Positions 1-8,593 of a DNA stretch of 64,000 nucleotides are shown one piece after another (the first letter of the stretch is position 1; every line of letters starts with the position of its first letter). The position numbers and the translations under genes were made by a program. The DNA comes from an uncultured Clostridia bacterium (lineage in GTDB: Bacteria > Bacillota > Clostridia > Oscillospirales > Ruminococcaceae), in contig CANQUJ010000003.1 of NCBI GenBank assembly GCA_947627005.1, positions 1-64,000 of the forward strand. Reading direction: 5' to 3'. The notes beneath the pieces were generated by a model, which made no database searches, was not told the origin of the DNA, and saw only the letters and a program-made list of their open reading frames with translations.

Positions 1-16
1 CCTCGGCATGCCGAGG
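1..16. repeat. 16-bp perfect palindrome at window edge
   Basis: CCTCGGCATGCCGAGG is a perfect inverted repeat. It could be the stem of a terminator for a gene to the left, but the following bases (GTGATAATCC) contain no T-run on the plus strand and the left side is outside the window. Function not assignable. Confidence 0.4.
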
Positions 17-88
17 GTGATAATCCAAAAATATTACTTCATTCTATATGAATTTGCGAAAAATACTTGACATTACCGATGTTTAAGT

Positions 89-296
89 TCGCAGCTCCTG
101 CCGGAGCTGCGAATTCCGGGGAGACCCCCGGCGAGGGTCTCCCCGCGCAAAAACAGTCCACCGGACTGTTTTTGCTCCCCCTTCCTGCGCTGTTTTTAGT
201 AAGGGGTTTTCGCAACCTGCGGGCTGCGACCAAAGGGCGCCGCCCTTTGGAAACCTGCCAACCTTTTGAAAAAGGTTGGATCGAAAACTTTTAGTT
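89..296 (-). repeat. Structured hairpin-mosaic repeat, copy A
   Basis: This is one of four copies of a repeat made of successive perfect or near-perfect hairpins. In plus coordinates: 91-110 (8-bp stem), 118-144 (10-bp stem), 147-175 (13-bp stem, loop ACC), about 213-226 (one mismatch), 230-250 (8-bp stem) and 258-279 (10-bp stem, loop GA). Read on the minus strand it starts AGTTTTCGATCC just after the stop of the lipoprotein gene at 350, so it would lie in that gene's 3' region. The 349 bases before that gene hold only this element; open frames across it are by-products of the stems. Confidence 0.8.
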
Positions 297-349
297 GGCG
301 CGCGGACTGCAAAAAATCGCCGCCCCTTGAAAAAGAGGCGGTTGCTTTT

Positions 350-871
350 TTAACTTTGCTGCTCGATAAATTCCACAACGTCAAATGTCGTAAAATCTAT
401 CGTCATTTTGCCGTCGTCAACCTCAAGCTTAAGCGGAATCTTGTTCTTGTTCATCGTAAGCGTATAGCTCTTTCCGTCAAGCTCGCCCGAGGCGAGACAT
501 TGCTCCTCGCCGTTTATAACCGTAAACGGCGAAGCCGCCAGGCGGTCGAGATATCCCACCGCCGCCGACACCACCGACCCTACCGGGAACCGCGAGGTGT
601 CGAATGTGAATCTAAGGCCGTCGAACGCGACCTCGGTGTTCTCCCCGCTGATGTTGAATATAAGCCCCTTGACCGCCGCCGGCTCGGTAAGCTCGACCTT
701 CCAACAGCCGTCGGCATACCGCGAGAGGATAGCGCCGTAAACCGTGTCTTCAACCGTGATCTTGGTCTCGGTCGAAAAACAAGGCGGAAGCGTAACCTCG
801 TCGGTCGGCGCTTTAGAGCACCCGACCAAAAGCGTCATCGCGCAGAGAAAAATAACTGTCAACCTTTTCAA
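350..871 (-). CDS. Small predicted lipoprotein, unknown function
   Basis: A 173-residue protein with a Lys/Arg-positive N-terminus, hydrophobic stretch and lipobox LLVGC (Cys18), so it is likely exported and lipid-anchored on the outer face of the membrane. The mature part has alternating beta-like segments and no motif I recognise. The start is TTG at 871: an AAAGG lies about ten bases upstream and the signal peptide begins right there. It is the last gene of the minus-strand run; the preceding stop TGA (872-874) directly abuts the start, suggesting translational coupling. Function unknown. Confidence 0.75.
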   Translation of the reverse strand: MKRLTVIFLCAMTLLVGCSKAPTDEVTLPPCFSTETKITVEDTVYGAILSRYADGCWKVELTEPAAVKGLIFNISGENTEVAFDGLRFTFDTSRFPVGSVVSAAVGYLDRLAASPFTVINGEEQCLASGELDGKSYTLTMNKNKIPLKLEVDDGKMTIDFTTFDVVEFIEQQS

Positions 872-1873
872 TCATATCAGCCTTTCAATTTTCTTGAAAA
901 GCATAGGCAGCTCGCCGATAATGTCGCTTATAAGAACCCCTCCGCGTGAAAGGCGCTTTGTCGCCCCTTCACAGCAAAGCCCCTGAATCGTCGCGCCGAG
1001 CTTCGCGCAGTCGGCGGGGGAGTATCCCTGCGCCGCAAACGAGGCGATAAGCCCGGCAAGAAAGTCTCCGCTTCCGCCCTTTGAAAGCCCGCAGTTCCCT
1101 CTGACCGAAAGATATTCCCTCCCGCCCGAGGCGATGACCGTTCCCGCAGACTTGGCGACGACCGTGCAGCCCGAGGCTTTTGAAAGCTCGGCGGCGAATT
1201 TCGGCCTGTTTTTCAAAACCTCGTCGGTTTCTGCGGCGCAAAGTCTCGCAAGCTCGGCGGGGTGGGGAGTCAGTATCGGCTCGGCCTTTGCTTTTCTGAG
1301 AAATTCTATGCGCCCGCAGACAAGGTTTAGACCATCTGCGTCCAATATTATCGGACATTCCGCGGTTTTTATCGCAAGCTTAAGCGTCTCAAGGCAGCCC
1401 TTTCCGGTCCCAAGCCCCGGGCCGACCAAAACCGCGCTCGCGCTTAAAATAATTTCCGCGATCTCCTCGCGCTCCTCCGGCGTTGGCGAAATAAACCCGC
1501 GTTCGTCATAAGAGGCTTCAAAAAGCGTGGCCTCTTTTGCGTTGACTGCCAAAGCGTTCGCGGCTCTCTCCGTGGTTATGACCGTAACGAGCCCCGCGCC
1601 CGAGCGCAGCGCCGCAAGCGCCGAAATCTCCGCCGCGCCGGGAAATCTTTGAGATCCGGCTATCAAAACAAGCTTGCCGAAGCTGCCCTTGTGTGAATTT
1701 TCCGGCCGCTTTTTGACAAGCTTAATAACTTTACGCGCGTCTAAAACCTCGATCTCTCCGCCGAATTTAAGATACGGCCGAATCGCCTTAGAGATGTGAA
1801 TATCCCGCTCTGCGGCCGTATTTTCGGCTTTTATAAGGTTTTCCGCGCTGATTTTTTCGATTTTATTCTTCAT
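872..1873 (-). CDS. nnrD: ADP-dependent NAD(P)H-hydrate dehydratase
   Basis: A 333-residue ribokinase-fold protein of the YjeF C-terminal/NnrD family, which removes water from damaged NAD(P)HX using ADP or ATP. Visible family features are the start of the domain (GSFGKLVLIAGS, about residue 65), VLVGPGLGTG, the acidic ILDADGLN, LTPHPAE and the C-terminal NCGLSKGGSGDFLAG phosphate-binding/catalytic segment. The usual N-terminal epimerase domain (NnrE) is absent; about 60 residues of unassigned sequence precede the domain. I prefer ATG 1873, which overlaps the acpS stop by 11 nt; an in-frame start at 1933 would lie deep inside acpS. Confidence 0.9.
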   Translation of the reverse strand: MKNKIEKISAENLIKAENTAAERDIHISKAIRPYLKFGGEIEVLDARKVIKLVKKRPENSHKGSFGKLVLIAGSQRFPGAAEISALAALRSGAGLVTVITTERAANALAVNAKEATLFEASYDERGFISPTPEEREEIAEIILSASAVLVGPGLGTGKGCLETLKLAIKTAECPIILDADGLNLVCGRIEFLRKAKAEPILTPHPAELARLCAAETDEVLKNRPKFAAELSKASGCTVVAKSAGTVIASGGREYLSVRGNCGLSKGGSGDFLAGLIASFAAQGYSPADCAKLGATIQGLCCEGATKRLSRGGVLISDIIGELPMLFKKIERLI

Positions 1874-2225
1874 AAGCAATAACCACCGCCGTGGCTTCTC
1901 TTCTCGTGTGAGTAAGGCTGACTGTAAAGGCATATCCCTTTGCGGCCTCTTTTGCCCGGCCGCTAAGCTCTAAATACGGCGCGCCGAGCTCGTCCCTAAG
2001 AACCGATATCTCGTTGAGCGAAAACCCGCGTATTCCGGTTCCCAAAGACTTTGAAAAAGCCTCCTTCGCGGCAAAATTCGCGGCGTATGACTTTATCGCC
2101 GAGGTTCCGTCGCCGAGCATTTTGATCTCCTCCGGCGAATAAACCTTTTCTTTAAATCCCACAAGCAGCAGGCTTTTTTCTATCCTCGCAAGCTCGACTG
2201 TATCAATCCCGACCTTCATTTTCAT
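1863..2225 (-). CDS. acpS: Holo-[acyl-carrier-protein] synthase
   Basis: A 120-residue AcpS that transfers 4'-phosphopantetheine from CoA to acyl carrier protein. The N-terminal VGIDTVELARIEKSL carries the metal-binding Asp of the family motif, and FAAKEAFSKSLGTGI carries the second metal-binding Glu and the Lys. Length is normal for the family. The ATG overlaps the upstream stop as ATGA (2222-2225), and its 3' end overlaps nnrD by 11 nt, so the three genes are probably co-translated. A FabG-like reductase lies two genes upstream, giving a weak fatty-acid context. Confidence 0.95.
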   Translation of the reverse strand: MKMKVGIDTVELARIEKSLLLVGFKEKVYSPEEIKMLGDGTSAIKSYAANFAAKEAFSKSLGTGIRGFSLNEISVLRDELGAPYLELSGRAKEAAKGYAFTVSLTHTRREATAVVIAYEE

Positions 2226-2719
2226 TGCTGAACCCTCGGAAGATAGGGGGCGAGCGCCTCAAGCGTCCGCTCGTCCGGGGTTATTATCAGTGCGGTTTTG
2301 CCGAAGTTCGGGTCGCTGTAAACTATCGTATATTTTTCGCCGAATCCCGCCGCGTCGATGACGGTGCAGTCGCCGGCCTTTTCGCCTTTATAAAAGCCCT
2401 CGGCTTTCCTTAAGGTCATCGAGCAAAGCGGCTTGCGCGAGCGTTTGTTAAAAATCTTGTCGATCGAAAGCTCGCCGCCGACTATCGCGTATTCATACTC
2501 GATATTGAGGCGGTTTGAAAGGGTCCACCCGCCCCAAAGAACGCCGATCGAGGCGAGGATAGAAAGTTCGAGCGCGAGCCAGTGGGTCGAGAGAAAGACC
2601 CTCGTCAGCGCGATTATCAAAACCGCGAGCAAAAACGCCGCCGCGAGTATCATAATTTTCTTGACCGCGTCCGCCGCGGTGCGCGGCCTTTCAACAAGCT
2701 GTTCTCTGATTCCTTCCAT
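2222..2719 (-). CDS. Membrane protein with two N-terminal TM helices
   Basis: A 165-residue protein. After a charged start there are two adjacent hydrophobic segments (about residues 24-45 and 50-70), then a soluble C-terminal part beginning EYEYAIVGGELSIDKIFNKR, which resembles the small PH-like cytoplasmic domains seen in clostridial membrane proteins (a DUF6106-like impression from memory; not verified). No catalytic motif is visible. It sits 14 nt after the FabG-like gene and its TGA overlaps the acpS ATG. Function unknown. Confidence 0.7.
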   Translation of the reverse strand: MEGIREQLVERPRTAADAVKKIMILAAAFLLAVLIIALTRVFLSTHWLALELSILASIGVLWGGWTLSNRLNIEYEYAIVGGELSIDKIFNKRSRKPLCSMTLRKAEGFYKGEKAGDCTVIDAAGFGEKYTIVYSDPNFGKTALIITPDERTLEALAPYLPRVQQ

Positions 2720-2733
2720 TTAAATACCGCCTT

Positions 2734-3465
2734 TCAGACTGTAATTCCGCCGTTTACCGGCAACACCTGTCCCGTTATGAACGAAGAATCCGCTCGCGCG
2801 AAAAACGCGACCGCCTTTGCGACGTCAGAAGCATTACCGAGCCTTAAAAGCGGGGTCTCTTCCGCCAATTCTTCAAGGGCTTCGGCGCTAAGCTCGCCGT
2901 TCATATCGGTTTTGATGACCCCCGGCGAAACGCAGTTGACCCTTATTCCGCTCGGGCCGAGCTCTTTCGCGAGGGCCTTTGTAAGCCCTATAACCCCGGC
3001 CTTGCAGGCGGAATAGACCGCCTCGCACGAGGCCCCGACCTCGCCCCACATCGAGGCGATGTTCACTATAAGCCCGCTTTTTTTCGGGATCATAAGCCTT
3101 GCCGCCTCGCGAGAGCAATATATCGCCGCGGCAAGATTAACCCCCATCTGCGCCGAAATGTCTTCGTCGGTCATATCCTGCAAAAGTCCGATATAGCTTA
3201 TTCCCGCGTTGTTGACGAGAATTTCGGGCGGCGAAAGCCTTTCGCAGACTTCTTCAAACAGCCTCGAAACTTCCCCCGGCTTTGAAACGTCAGCCTTGAA
3301 AATTCCCGCGCAGCCGCCGCTTTTGTTAATGTTTTCGGCGACCTCTTTCGCCCTGTCCTCTCGGCTCAGATAGTTTATCGCGACTGCGTACCCGAGAGAG
3401 GAGAGCTCGATTGCCGTCGCCGCGCCTATCCCGCGAGAGGCGCCGGTTATAAGTGCGGTCTTCAT
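2734..3465 (-). CDS. fabG: Short-chain dehydrogenase, FabG-like 3-oxoacyl-ACP reductase
   Basis: A 243-residue classical SDR. Visible are the NADP-binding GASRGIGAA near the N-terminus, NNAG at about residue 87, the catalytic Ser in IVNIASMWGE, the YSACKAG Tyr-Lys pair, and the C-terminal GQVLPVNGGITV. The best match by eye is FabG of type II fatty acid synthesis (NADPH reduction of 3-oxoacyl-ACP). Without the rest of a fab cluster it could be a paralogue acting on another substrate. The acpS gene two positions downstream favours an acyl-ACP role. Confidence 0.8.
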   Translation of the reverse strand: MKTALITGASRGIGAATAIELSSLGYAVAINYLSREDRAKEVAENINKSGGCAGIFKADVSKPGEVSRLFEEVCERLSPPEILVNNAGISYIGLLQDMTDEDISAQMGVNLAAAIYCSREAARLMIPKKSGLIVNIASMWGEVGASCEAVYSACKAGVIGLTKALAKELGPSGIRVNCVSPGVIKTDMNGELSAEALEELAEETPLLRLGNASDVAKAVAFFARADSSFITGQVLPVNGGITV

Positions 3466-3478
3466 AGCTTCCTCCGTT

Positions 3479-4411
3479 CTATACGAGCCAGTATAGTATC
3501 ACGACATAGTCGCCCAGGTCGCTGATCCAATAGGAGTATACGCTTCTTAGGTCGCGGTTCAGTGCGCCGTTGCTGTCGCTCATAATTTCGGCGTATCTCT
3601 CGCCGTTCTTTTTAAGTTCTTCGATGATCTGCGCGGTCTGTTCCTTCGATTCGGAATAAAGCCCATGGGTCTTATAGTAGATAAGATCGTCGGCCTCGGC
3701 CTTCGGGGCGGTCTCTCTGTCCCAAATATGCTCCGCCGCCATCGCCGAATCCGGCACCAAAAGATAGAGGTGGAAGGGCGGCCGACCCTCTTCGTCCGGG
3801 GTAAAATCGTCCCAGGTGACGTCGATATGATACCAATTTTCCCCGATCTTGACCATATTCCAGGCGTGTTCTTCGTCCGAAGACCGCCCTCTGACTATGA
3901 TCGACTCGACGCCGATCATATCCATCAAAAGCTTAAAAGTGGTGGTGTAGCCCATGCAAACCCCTTGTCCGTTTACCAAAATTCCGTAGGGGTTGTCGCT
4001 GTCCGGCGACTTTTTCGGTATCGGCAAAAGCATGCCGCTGTCATAGGTCGCGTGGGTGGTTATGTAGTCGTGAAGGGCGATTATCTTCTCAACGTCGCTC
4101 ATCTCGGGGGATATTACCTCTTCGACGATTTTTTCCGCGCGCTCAAGAATCTCTCTGTCCTTGTCCGAAAGCTCGTCCGCCTCGGTTTCGTTTTCATAGG
4201 CCGAAACGATGGGGGAGAGGTCGTAAATCGGGGTAAGGGTCTCCTCCGGCTCCTCCTCCGACTCATCCTCCGGCCGAATTTCCGGCAAAGTCGCCGCCGA
4301 ATCGGCGCTCGTCTGCTCGTCCTTTCTGTCGACCGATACAGACAAACACCCCGAAAAGCTTAATGTCATCGCCGAAACGATGACAGTCAAAAGCAGTTTT
4401 TTAATAATCAT
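3479..4411 (-). CDS. Transglutaminase-like domain lipoprotein
   Basis: A 310-residue predicted lipoprotein: signal segment with lipobox SFSGC (Cys22), an acidic Glu/Asp-rich linker to about residue 65, then a transglutaminase-like (Cys-His-Asp) core. The catalytic triad is visible as NGQGVCMGY (Cys152), DEEHAWNMV (His182) and WYHIDVTWD (Asp197). Such bacterial domains are usually cysteine proteases or amidases acting outside the cell, often on cell-wall peptides. The substrate is unknown here. It overlaps the preceding SpoIID-domain gene by 4 nt (ATGA), and the sortases lie just upstream, so an envelope role is likely. Confidence 0.85.
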   Translation of the reverse strand: MIIKKLLLTVIVSAMTLSFSGCLSVSVDRKDEQTSADSAATLPEIRPEDESEEEPEETLTPIYDLSPIVSAYENETEADELSDKDREILERAEKIVEEVISPEMSDVEKIIALHDYITTHATYDSGMLLPIPKKSPDSDNPYGILVNGQGVCMGYTTTFKLLMDMIGVESIIVRGRSSDEEHAWNMVKIGENWYHIDVTWDDFTPDEEGRPPFHLYLLVPDSAMAAEHIWDRETAPKAEADDLIYYKTHGLYSESKEQTAQIIEELKKNGERYAEIMSDSNGALNRDLRSVYSYWISDLGDYVVILYWLV

Positions 4412-5922
4412 GATATCGTGATCCCCGTGTAGTAGTGGTGAAGAATTTGGTCGAATGTATATCCGCCGTATTTCGCGTAAAGGTTAGCGCCTATCTGCGA
4501 CATTCCGACCCCATGGCCGTAGCCGTAGGTGGTAAAGGTGAACACTCCGTCGGAATACGAGACGGTAAACGCAGTCGAGCGAATACTTAAAACGTAGGTT
4601 CTGAATATGTGCCCGGTGATGGTTCTTTCGCGGCCGTTGATATAAGCGCTCGTGTGGCCGTCGATAGAAAGCTGCCCGACGTAGATATTGTCGTTGTGGC
4701 TTAAGATTCTTATCCACTCCGAATAATTGTCAGAAAGCTTGATGTCGGTCTTCGACTCGATTTTTTCTCTTATTTCGTCGACTGTGTAGGTAGTGACCTT
4801 GCCGTAATTCTTTTCGTCGAGATAGTCGAAGTCGTTCGCGACAGATTGAAGATAGGGCAGGTCTCCTCCCCATACGTTTTTGCTCGCGGCGGTAAATCCG
4901 CCGGTCGAGGCCGAAAACGCCGACATAATGTATTTTCCGTCGTAATACATCGCAAGGCCGTCGACCGCCTCGACGCAATCTTTAACAAGCTCGGGGACGT
5001 TGCCTTTTGTTCCGATCTCGGCGTATTCGCCCTTTTGCTCGTAGTATTTGATATAGGTGTAAACCGCTACCGCCTGCGCTTTGATGGCCTCCGGGTCCAT
5101 CGAATCCCCGACTTCGCGGTTGGTGATTTCGCATACGAGGTCGAAGGCGTTTTCGGTTCTGATCTTATGGTTTGCGGTGTCGTAGATCGTAACGGTCTCG
5201 TTTTTATAGCTCTTGCCGGAATACAACACGTCGGACGGGTTTACCGGCGCGGGCGCGGCTTCGCCTATGCTCTGGATCCCGAGGCTTTGAAGCAGCGCTT
5301 CAAGCTCTTCCGGGGTAAGCTCGTAAAAATCGTCCGCCGCCTCCGGCTCTTCGACAATTTCCGCCTGAAGGTCGTCCTCGGCTTCCTCCGGCTCTTCCGC
5401 CTCCTGCGGGTCATCGTCGTCGTCGGCGATCTCTTCCTCCTCTTCGGGGGTAAGCTCGGTCGAGGCGCTCTGCGGCGGCTCGGTGGCGGGGGGCTCGGTC
5501 TTTTCGGTCTGTTTAGAGGTAGTGGTCGGGGCCTCGGCGGTGGTCGGCGCGGTGGTGACGGCCGGCGGTTCCGCTGTGGTGGTCTTTTCAAAATCGTCCG
5601 AAACCGAAGTCGCCGAAACGTTGAATAGCTTATACCCCTCTACTGCGGCCTTTTTGTTGATATATTCCACCGGCTGCCTGCTCTCTTCGCTTGCGAGAAG
5701 AGTCTCCGCCGGCTCGGTCTCGGCCTTGTCCGCCGAATCATCTTCGGCTGCGGCTTCGCTTTCGCCCTCCGATTCGTCTTCGTAAAGCGCTTCTAAAGAG
5801 GGCTCGCCGTTTTGAAGTATCGACTTTTCGGCGTATACCTTGACGAACAAAAACGCGCAGGAATAAATCAAGACCAGGGCCATTAAAATTATAATTCGCT
5901 TGGTGTTAATAATTTTCTTCAA
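4408..5922 (-). CDS. SpoIID/LytB-domain protein with long acidic linker
   Basis: A 504-residue protein: one N-terminal TM or signal helix (about residues 8-28), a low-complexity linker (about 35-230) rich in Glu, Asp, Thr, Pro and Ala, then a SpoIID domain to the end. The core motif MDPEAIKAQAVAVYTYIKYY, SASTGGFTAASKNVWGG, YVLSIRSTAFTV and GYGHGVGMSQIGANLYAKYG match SpoIID, a lytic transglycosylase that trims denuded glycan during engulfment. Whether this is the sporulation protein itself or a vegetative wall paralogue is not clear: the acidic linker and sortase neighbours favour a paralogue. The gene symbol is therefore left empty. Confidence 0.85.
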   Translation of the reverse strand: MKKIINTKRIIILMALVLIYSCAFLFVKVYAEKSILQNGEPSLEALYEDESEGESEAAAEDDSADKAETEPAETLLASEESRQPVEYINKKAAVEGYKLFNVSATSVSDDFEKTTTAEPPAVTTAPTTAEAPTTTSKQTEKTEPPATEPPQSASTELTPEEEEEIADDDDDPQEAEEPEEAEDDLQAEIVEEPEAADDFYELTPEELEALLQSLGIQSIGEAAPAPVNPSDVLYSGKSYKNETVTIYDTANHKIRTENAFDLVCEITNREVGDSMDPEAIKAQAVAVYTYIKYYEQKGEYAEIGTKGNVPELVKDCVEAVDGLAMYYDGKYIMSAFSASTGGFTAASKNVWGGDLPYLQSVANDFDYLDEKNYGKVTTYTVDEIREKIESKTDIKLSDNYSEWIRILSHNDNIYVGQLSIDGHTSAYINGRERTITGHIFRTYVLSIRSTAFTVSYSDGVFTFTTYGYGHGVGMSQIGANLYAKYGGYTFDQILHHYYTGITIS

Positions 5923-5971
5923 ACAGTCACGTCCTTTCCGTCATATTTTTGGCAGAAATTTCCGCCTTTAA

Positions 5972-6883
5972 TCATCTTGCCGCCTTGGGCATATGTTTTT
6001 CGCGGTTTCTTTCGTATTTTCCGGCGTAAACGCTCGGGTCTTCGCCCTCTCTAAGCTTTCTTGCGACTACCACGAATCTCGAATCGCTGAACGTATAAGC
6101 GCAGGTTGAAAGGGTCACGAACCGGTCGCCATATTCACATTCGACGGGGGAGACGTAGTAGTTTCTAAGCTGAATATTGTTCATAAAATAGTTGTAGTCG
6201 TCTTCGGTCTCGAAGTTGCGGCATTTGAAGTATTCAAAAAGCGGAAGGTCGTCCTGCTTTTCATAGATCCCGACGAGGAAGCAAGAGACTATGACGTACT
6301 GCGCTTCTTCCCACCTCGTGTCGAAGGTGATTATGTATGCGTCGTTTATCGTAGAGGTGTCGCTCGTCTGATAGTCCAAAAGATGCCTGAAGAACGAGCC
6401 GTCTTTGTTGCTGTGGCCGTAAAGGGTTACGTTGTCCGCCATATTAAGCCCGGTTATCGGGATTTTATAGTCGGCGTAAATGGTGCCTTTTTTCGACTTC
6501 TCTTTGTCGAAGTTTTTGTCGAGATAATATTCGTTGTCGGTGGTCTGAACAACCGGGTAGTCTATCCAAGGGTCGCCGTTTGAATGGGTTATGCCGTCTA
6601 TTCTTATCCACCCGACGAAATCGTTGTTTTCTTCGTAGTATTCGGCGTATTTTTCAAGAGGGTCGGGCTCTACCGGCGGCGGGGGAAGGGTCTCGGCGGT
6701 GGCCGATTCGGTCGTAGTCTCGGGCGAAAGGGTTATCGGCGGCTGCGTCTGCTCGCTTTCCGGCGTGGTCTGCGTGCGATCCTCCTCGACCTTGTTTCCG
6801 CAGCCCGCGGCCGATATCGCCGTTACCGCCGCCAAAGCGATTATCGCGGCCTTTTTTAAAAATCTATTCCGAAGTGTTTCCAT
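5972..6883 (-). CDS. Class B sortase with lipobox-like signal
   Basis: A 303-residue sortase, a transpeptidase that anchors proteins outside the membrane. The catalytic residues are visible: His157 in VTLYGHSN, Cys261 in FVTLSTCAY and Arg269 in DSRFVVVARK; the last block is typical of class B. The N-terminus is unusual for a sortase: a hydrophobic segment ends AISAAGC (Cys28), which looks like a lipobox, followed by a Thr/Pro/Glu linker. It may be lipid-anchored rather than held by a TM helix. It lies 26 nt after a second sortase. I saw no cell-wall sorting-signal protein in the window. Confidence 0.9.
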   Translation of the reverse strand: METLRNRFLKKAAIIALAAVTAISAAGCGNKVEEDRTQTTPESEQTQPPITLSPETTTESATAETLPPPPVEPDPLEKYAEYYEENNDFVGWIRIDGITHSNGDPWIDYPVVQTTDNEYYLDKNFDKEKSKKGTIYADYKIPITGLNMADNVTLYGHSNKDGSFFRHLLDYQTSDTSTINDAYIITFDTRWEEAQYVIVSCFLVGIYEKQDDLPLFEYFKCRNFETEDDYNYFMNNIQLRNYYVSPVECEYGDRFVTLSTCAYTFSDSRFVVVARKLREGEDPSVYAGKYERNREKHMPKAAR

Positions 6884-6909
6884 TTATACTTTCCTTTCCG
6901 CAAAGCAGT

Positions 6910-8013
6910 TTATTCCGGGATATAATATTCATAGTCCGGGCCGTCGTCGTGGGGGACGTCGTAGCCGTAGGCTTGATACCATTTTGCCGGCATATGCCGT
7001 TTAGAGTTTGATTTATAGGTAAAATCGTTCGGGTCTTCGCCTTCCCTAAGTTTTCTTGCGACAACTACGAATCTCGCGTCGGTGATGTCGTATGAGCATG
7101 TCGAAAGGGTAAGGTATTTGTCGTTGATGTCGCAGTCGATGTCGGTCTTATAGTAGTTGCGGTACATAACGTTTTTATACCAATAGTCGAAGGAAGACAT
7201 ATCGTTAAACTCAACCGCGTTGTGGTATCTGAATATCGGCTGATTGTCGTCCTCTTCGTGGACCGAAACGAGGAAGCAGGCGAAGATGATATATTTTTCC
7301 CTTTCGTAAAGGGTGCTGAAATCTACCGTTCTGTGCTCCGAGACAAAGGTCGGGCTGATCCTGTTATAGTCTCTAAGGTGGTGGAAGTAGTATTCCGTCT
7401 TCATATTGTGGCCGTAGATTGTGACGTTTGAAGAGCGGTTCTCGCCCCCGACCTGCGCCCGGTAATCCGCGTAAAGCGCGCCGTAATCCTGTTCCGTGCC
7501 GAAAAAGTCGTAGTGAAGGTAATAGTCGTTGTCGTCGGTCTGAACTATCGGGTAGTTGATGGCAAGCTCGTCGGTGTCGTCAAGATAAATTCCGTCTATC
7601 GAGATCCACCCGACTATATCCGGGTTGATGTCGTAAAGCGGCTCGAAGTTTGAAAGCATCCCCGCCGGGTATTTTGATACCGGCTCTGTCGCCGAGCTGT
7701 CTCCGCTCTGGCCGTCGTTTCCGGTCGGCGGGGCGGGGGAGTCGGGGTTCGCGGGGGTGGTAGTCTGCGGGTTGTTGAACATATCGACGAGGTCTTTTTG
7801 GTCGTTGATCATGGTTTTAGAGCCGAAGTTATAGATATAAGCGTCGTATGCCGAATACGCGAGAACGCATATCGCGGCGATGAAAACGGTTTTTCTTATG
7901 ATTTCCTTAAGGCTGTCGCCCTTCCACGGAATAATGTCTTTTATCCTGCCCTTAAGCGAGCGGTCGCGGTCGTCCGTAAGCGAGCCGCGCCGGGCTTCGT
8001 TAAGCATCGACAT
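6910..8013 (-). CDS. Class B sortase
   Basis: A 367-residue sortase paralogous to the next gene. It has a charged cytoplasmic N-terminus (about 40 residues), one TM helix (about residues 42-58), a Pro/Thr/Ser linker and the catalytic domain with His202 (VTIYGHNM), Cys306 (YLTLSTCSY) and Arg314 (DARFVVVARK). The C-terminal tail after the Arg is longer than in its neighbour and ends in a Tyr/Asp-rich stretch. Its ATG overlaps the cinA stop (TAATG, 8011-8015), so it depends on translation arriving from cinA or on its own site inside cinA. Target proteins are not in the window. Confidence 0.9.
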   Translation of the reverse strand: MSMLNEARRGSLTDDRDRSLKGRIKDIIPWKGDSLKEIIRKTVFIAAICVLAYSAYDAYIYNFGSKTMINDQKDLVDMFNNPQTTTPANPDSPAPPTGNDGQSGDSSATEPVSKYPAGMLSNFEPLYDINPDIVGWISIDGIYLDDTDELAINYPIVQTDDNDYYLHYDFFGTEQDYGALYADYRAQVGGENRSSNVTIYGHNMKTEYYFHHLRDYNRISPTFVSEHRTVDFSTLYEREKYIIFACFLVSVHEEDDNQPIFRYHNAVEFNDMSSFDYWYKNVMYRNYYKTDIDCDINDKYLTLSTCSYDITDARFVVVARKLREGEDPNDFTYKSNSKRHMPAKWYQAYGYDVPHDDGPDYEYYIPE

Positions 8014-8553
8014 TACTCATCTTCCTTTCGATAAGCGCCGGTAAGCGCTTCAAAAGCCGCTTTAAGCGCCAAAGCGGCGGTCAGAAGCCGGTTGGTTCGG
8101 CGGTCTAACTCCCCGTATTCGTAAAGCTTAAGGTTTTCGCAATAACGAAAATCTTTATATATAACCGCGAGGTAGACCGTCCCGACCGGAAGGGTATCGC
8201 CCTCGCTCTTCGGCCCGGCAAGGCCGGTAACCGCGATCGCCAGATCGCTTTTAGAGAGCTTTTTTACCCCCCTCGGCCATCTCTAAAGCCGTCTCTCGGC
8301 TGACTACCCCACAGCGCGCTATCGTCTCTTCGCTGACGCCTATCATCGCGCTTTTGGCCTCTTCCGAATAGGTGACCGCGCCGTATCCGAAGACCTTTGA
8401 AGCCCCCGAGACCGAGGTTATCGCCGAGCAGATAAGCCCGCCGGTGCAGCTTTCGGCCGCAGAGAGCATTAAATTCTCACCAATCATATATTCTACCACA
8501 TTTCGAGCCGTTCTGTCAATATATTCGCGTATTTTAAGCGGCTCGAGCGGCAT
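8013..8553 (-). pseudogene. pncC: CinA C-terminal / PncC nicotinamide-nucleotide amidase, frameshifted
   Basis: The first part reads as a CinA C-terminal domain (AAESCTGGLICSAIT, then GVVSRETALEMAEGG) and stops early at about 8251. A shift of one base restores the rest: SKSDLAIAVTGLAGP followed by PVGTVYLAV, running to TAA 8013-8015. The shift point is a run of six C (8267-8272 on the plus strand) next to six T (8260-8265). One base too many in the C run explains it. The intact enzyme deamidates NMN in pyridine-nucleotide salvage. Either a true recent mutation, a phase-variable tract or a sequencing error; the perfect stop-start overlap with the next gene argues for very recent origin or error. 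Confidence 0.85.
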
Positions 8554-8593
8554 TTTTTCGTCTTTTGAAGGATTCAACCCAATCGCTCTCCGA

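Noticed and set aside
89..296. Intergenic repeats as CRISPR or as coding genes
   Set aside because: There are no regular direct repeats with spacers, and open frames in them do not agree between copies. They are successive hairpins.
4846..5628. A 260-codon plus-strand open frame
   Set aside because: It lies opposite the SpoIID-domain gene and is an effect of its GC-rich, low-complexity acidic linker. No domain, no ribosome site.
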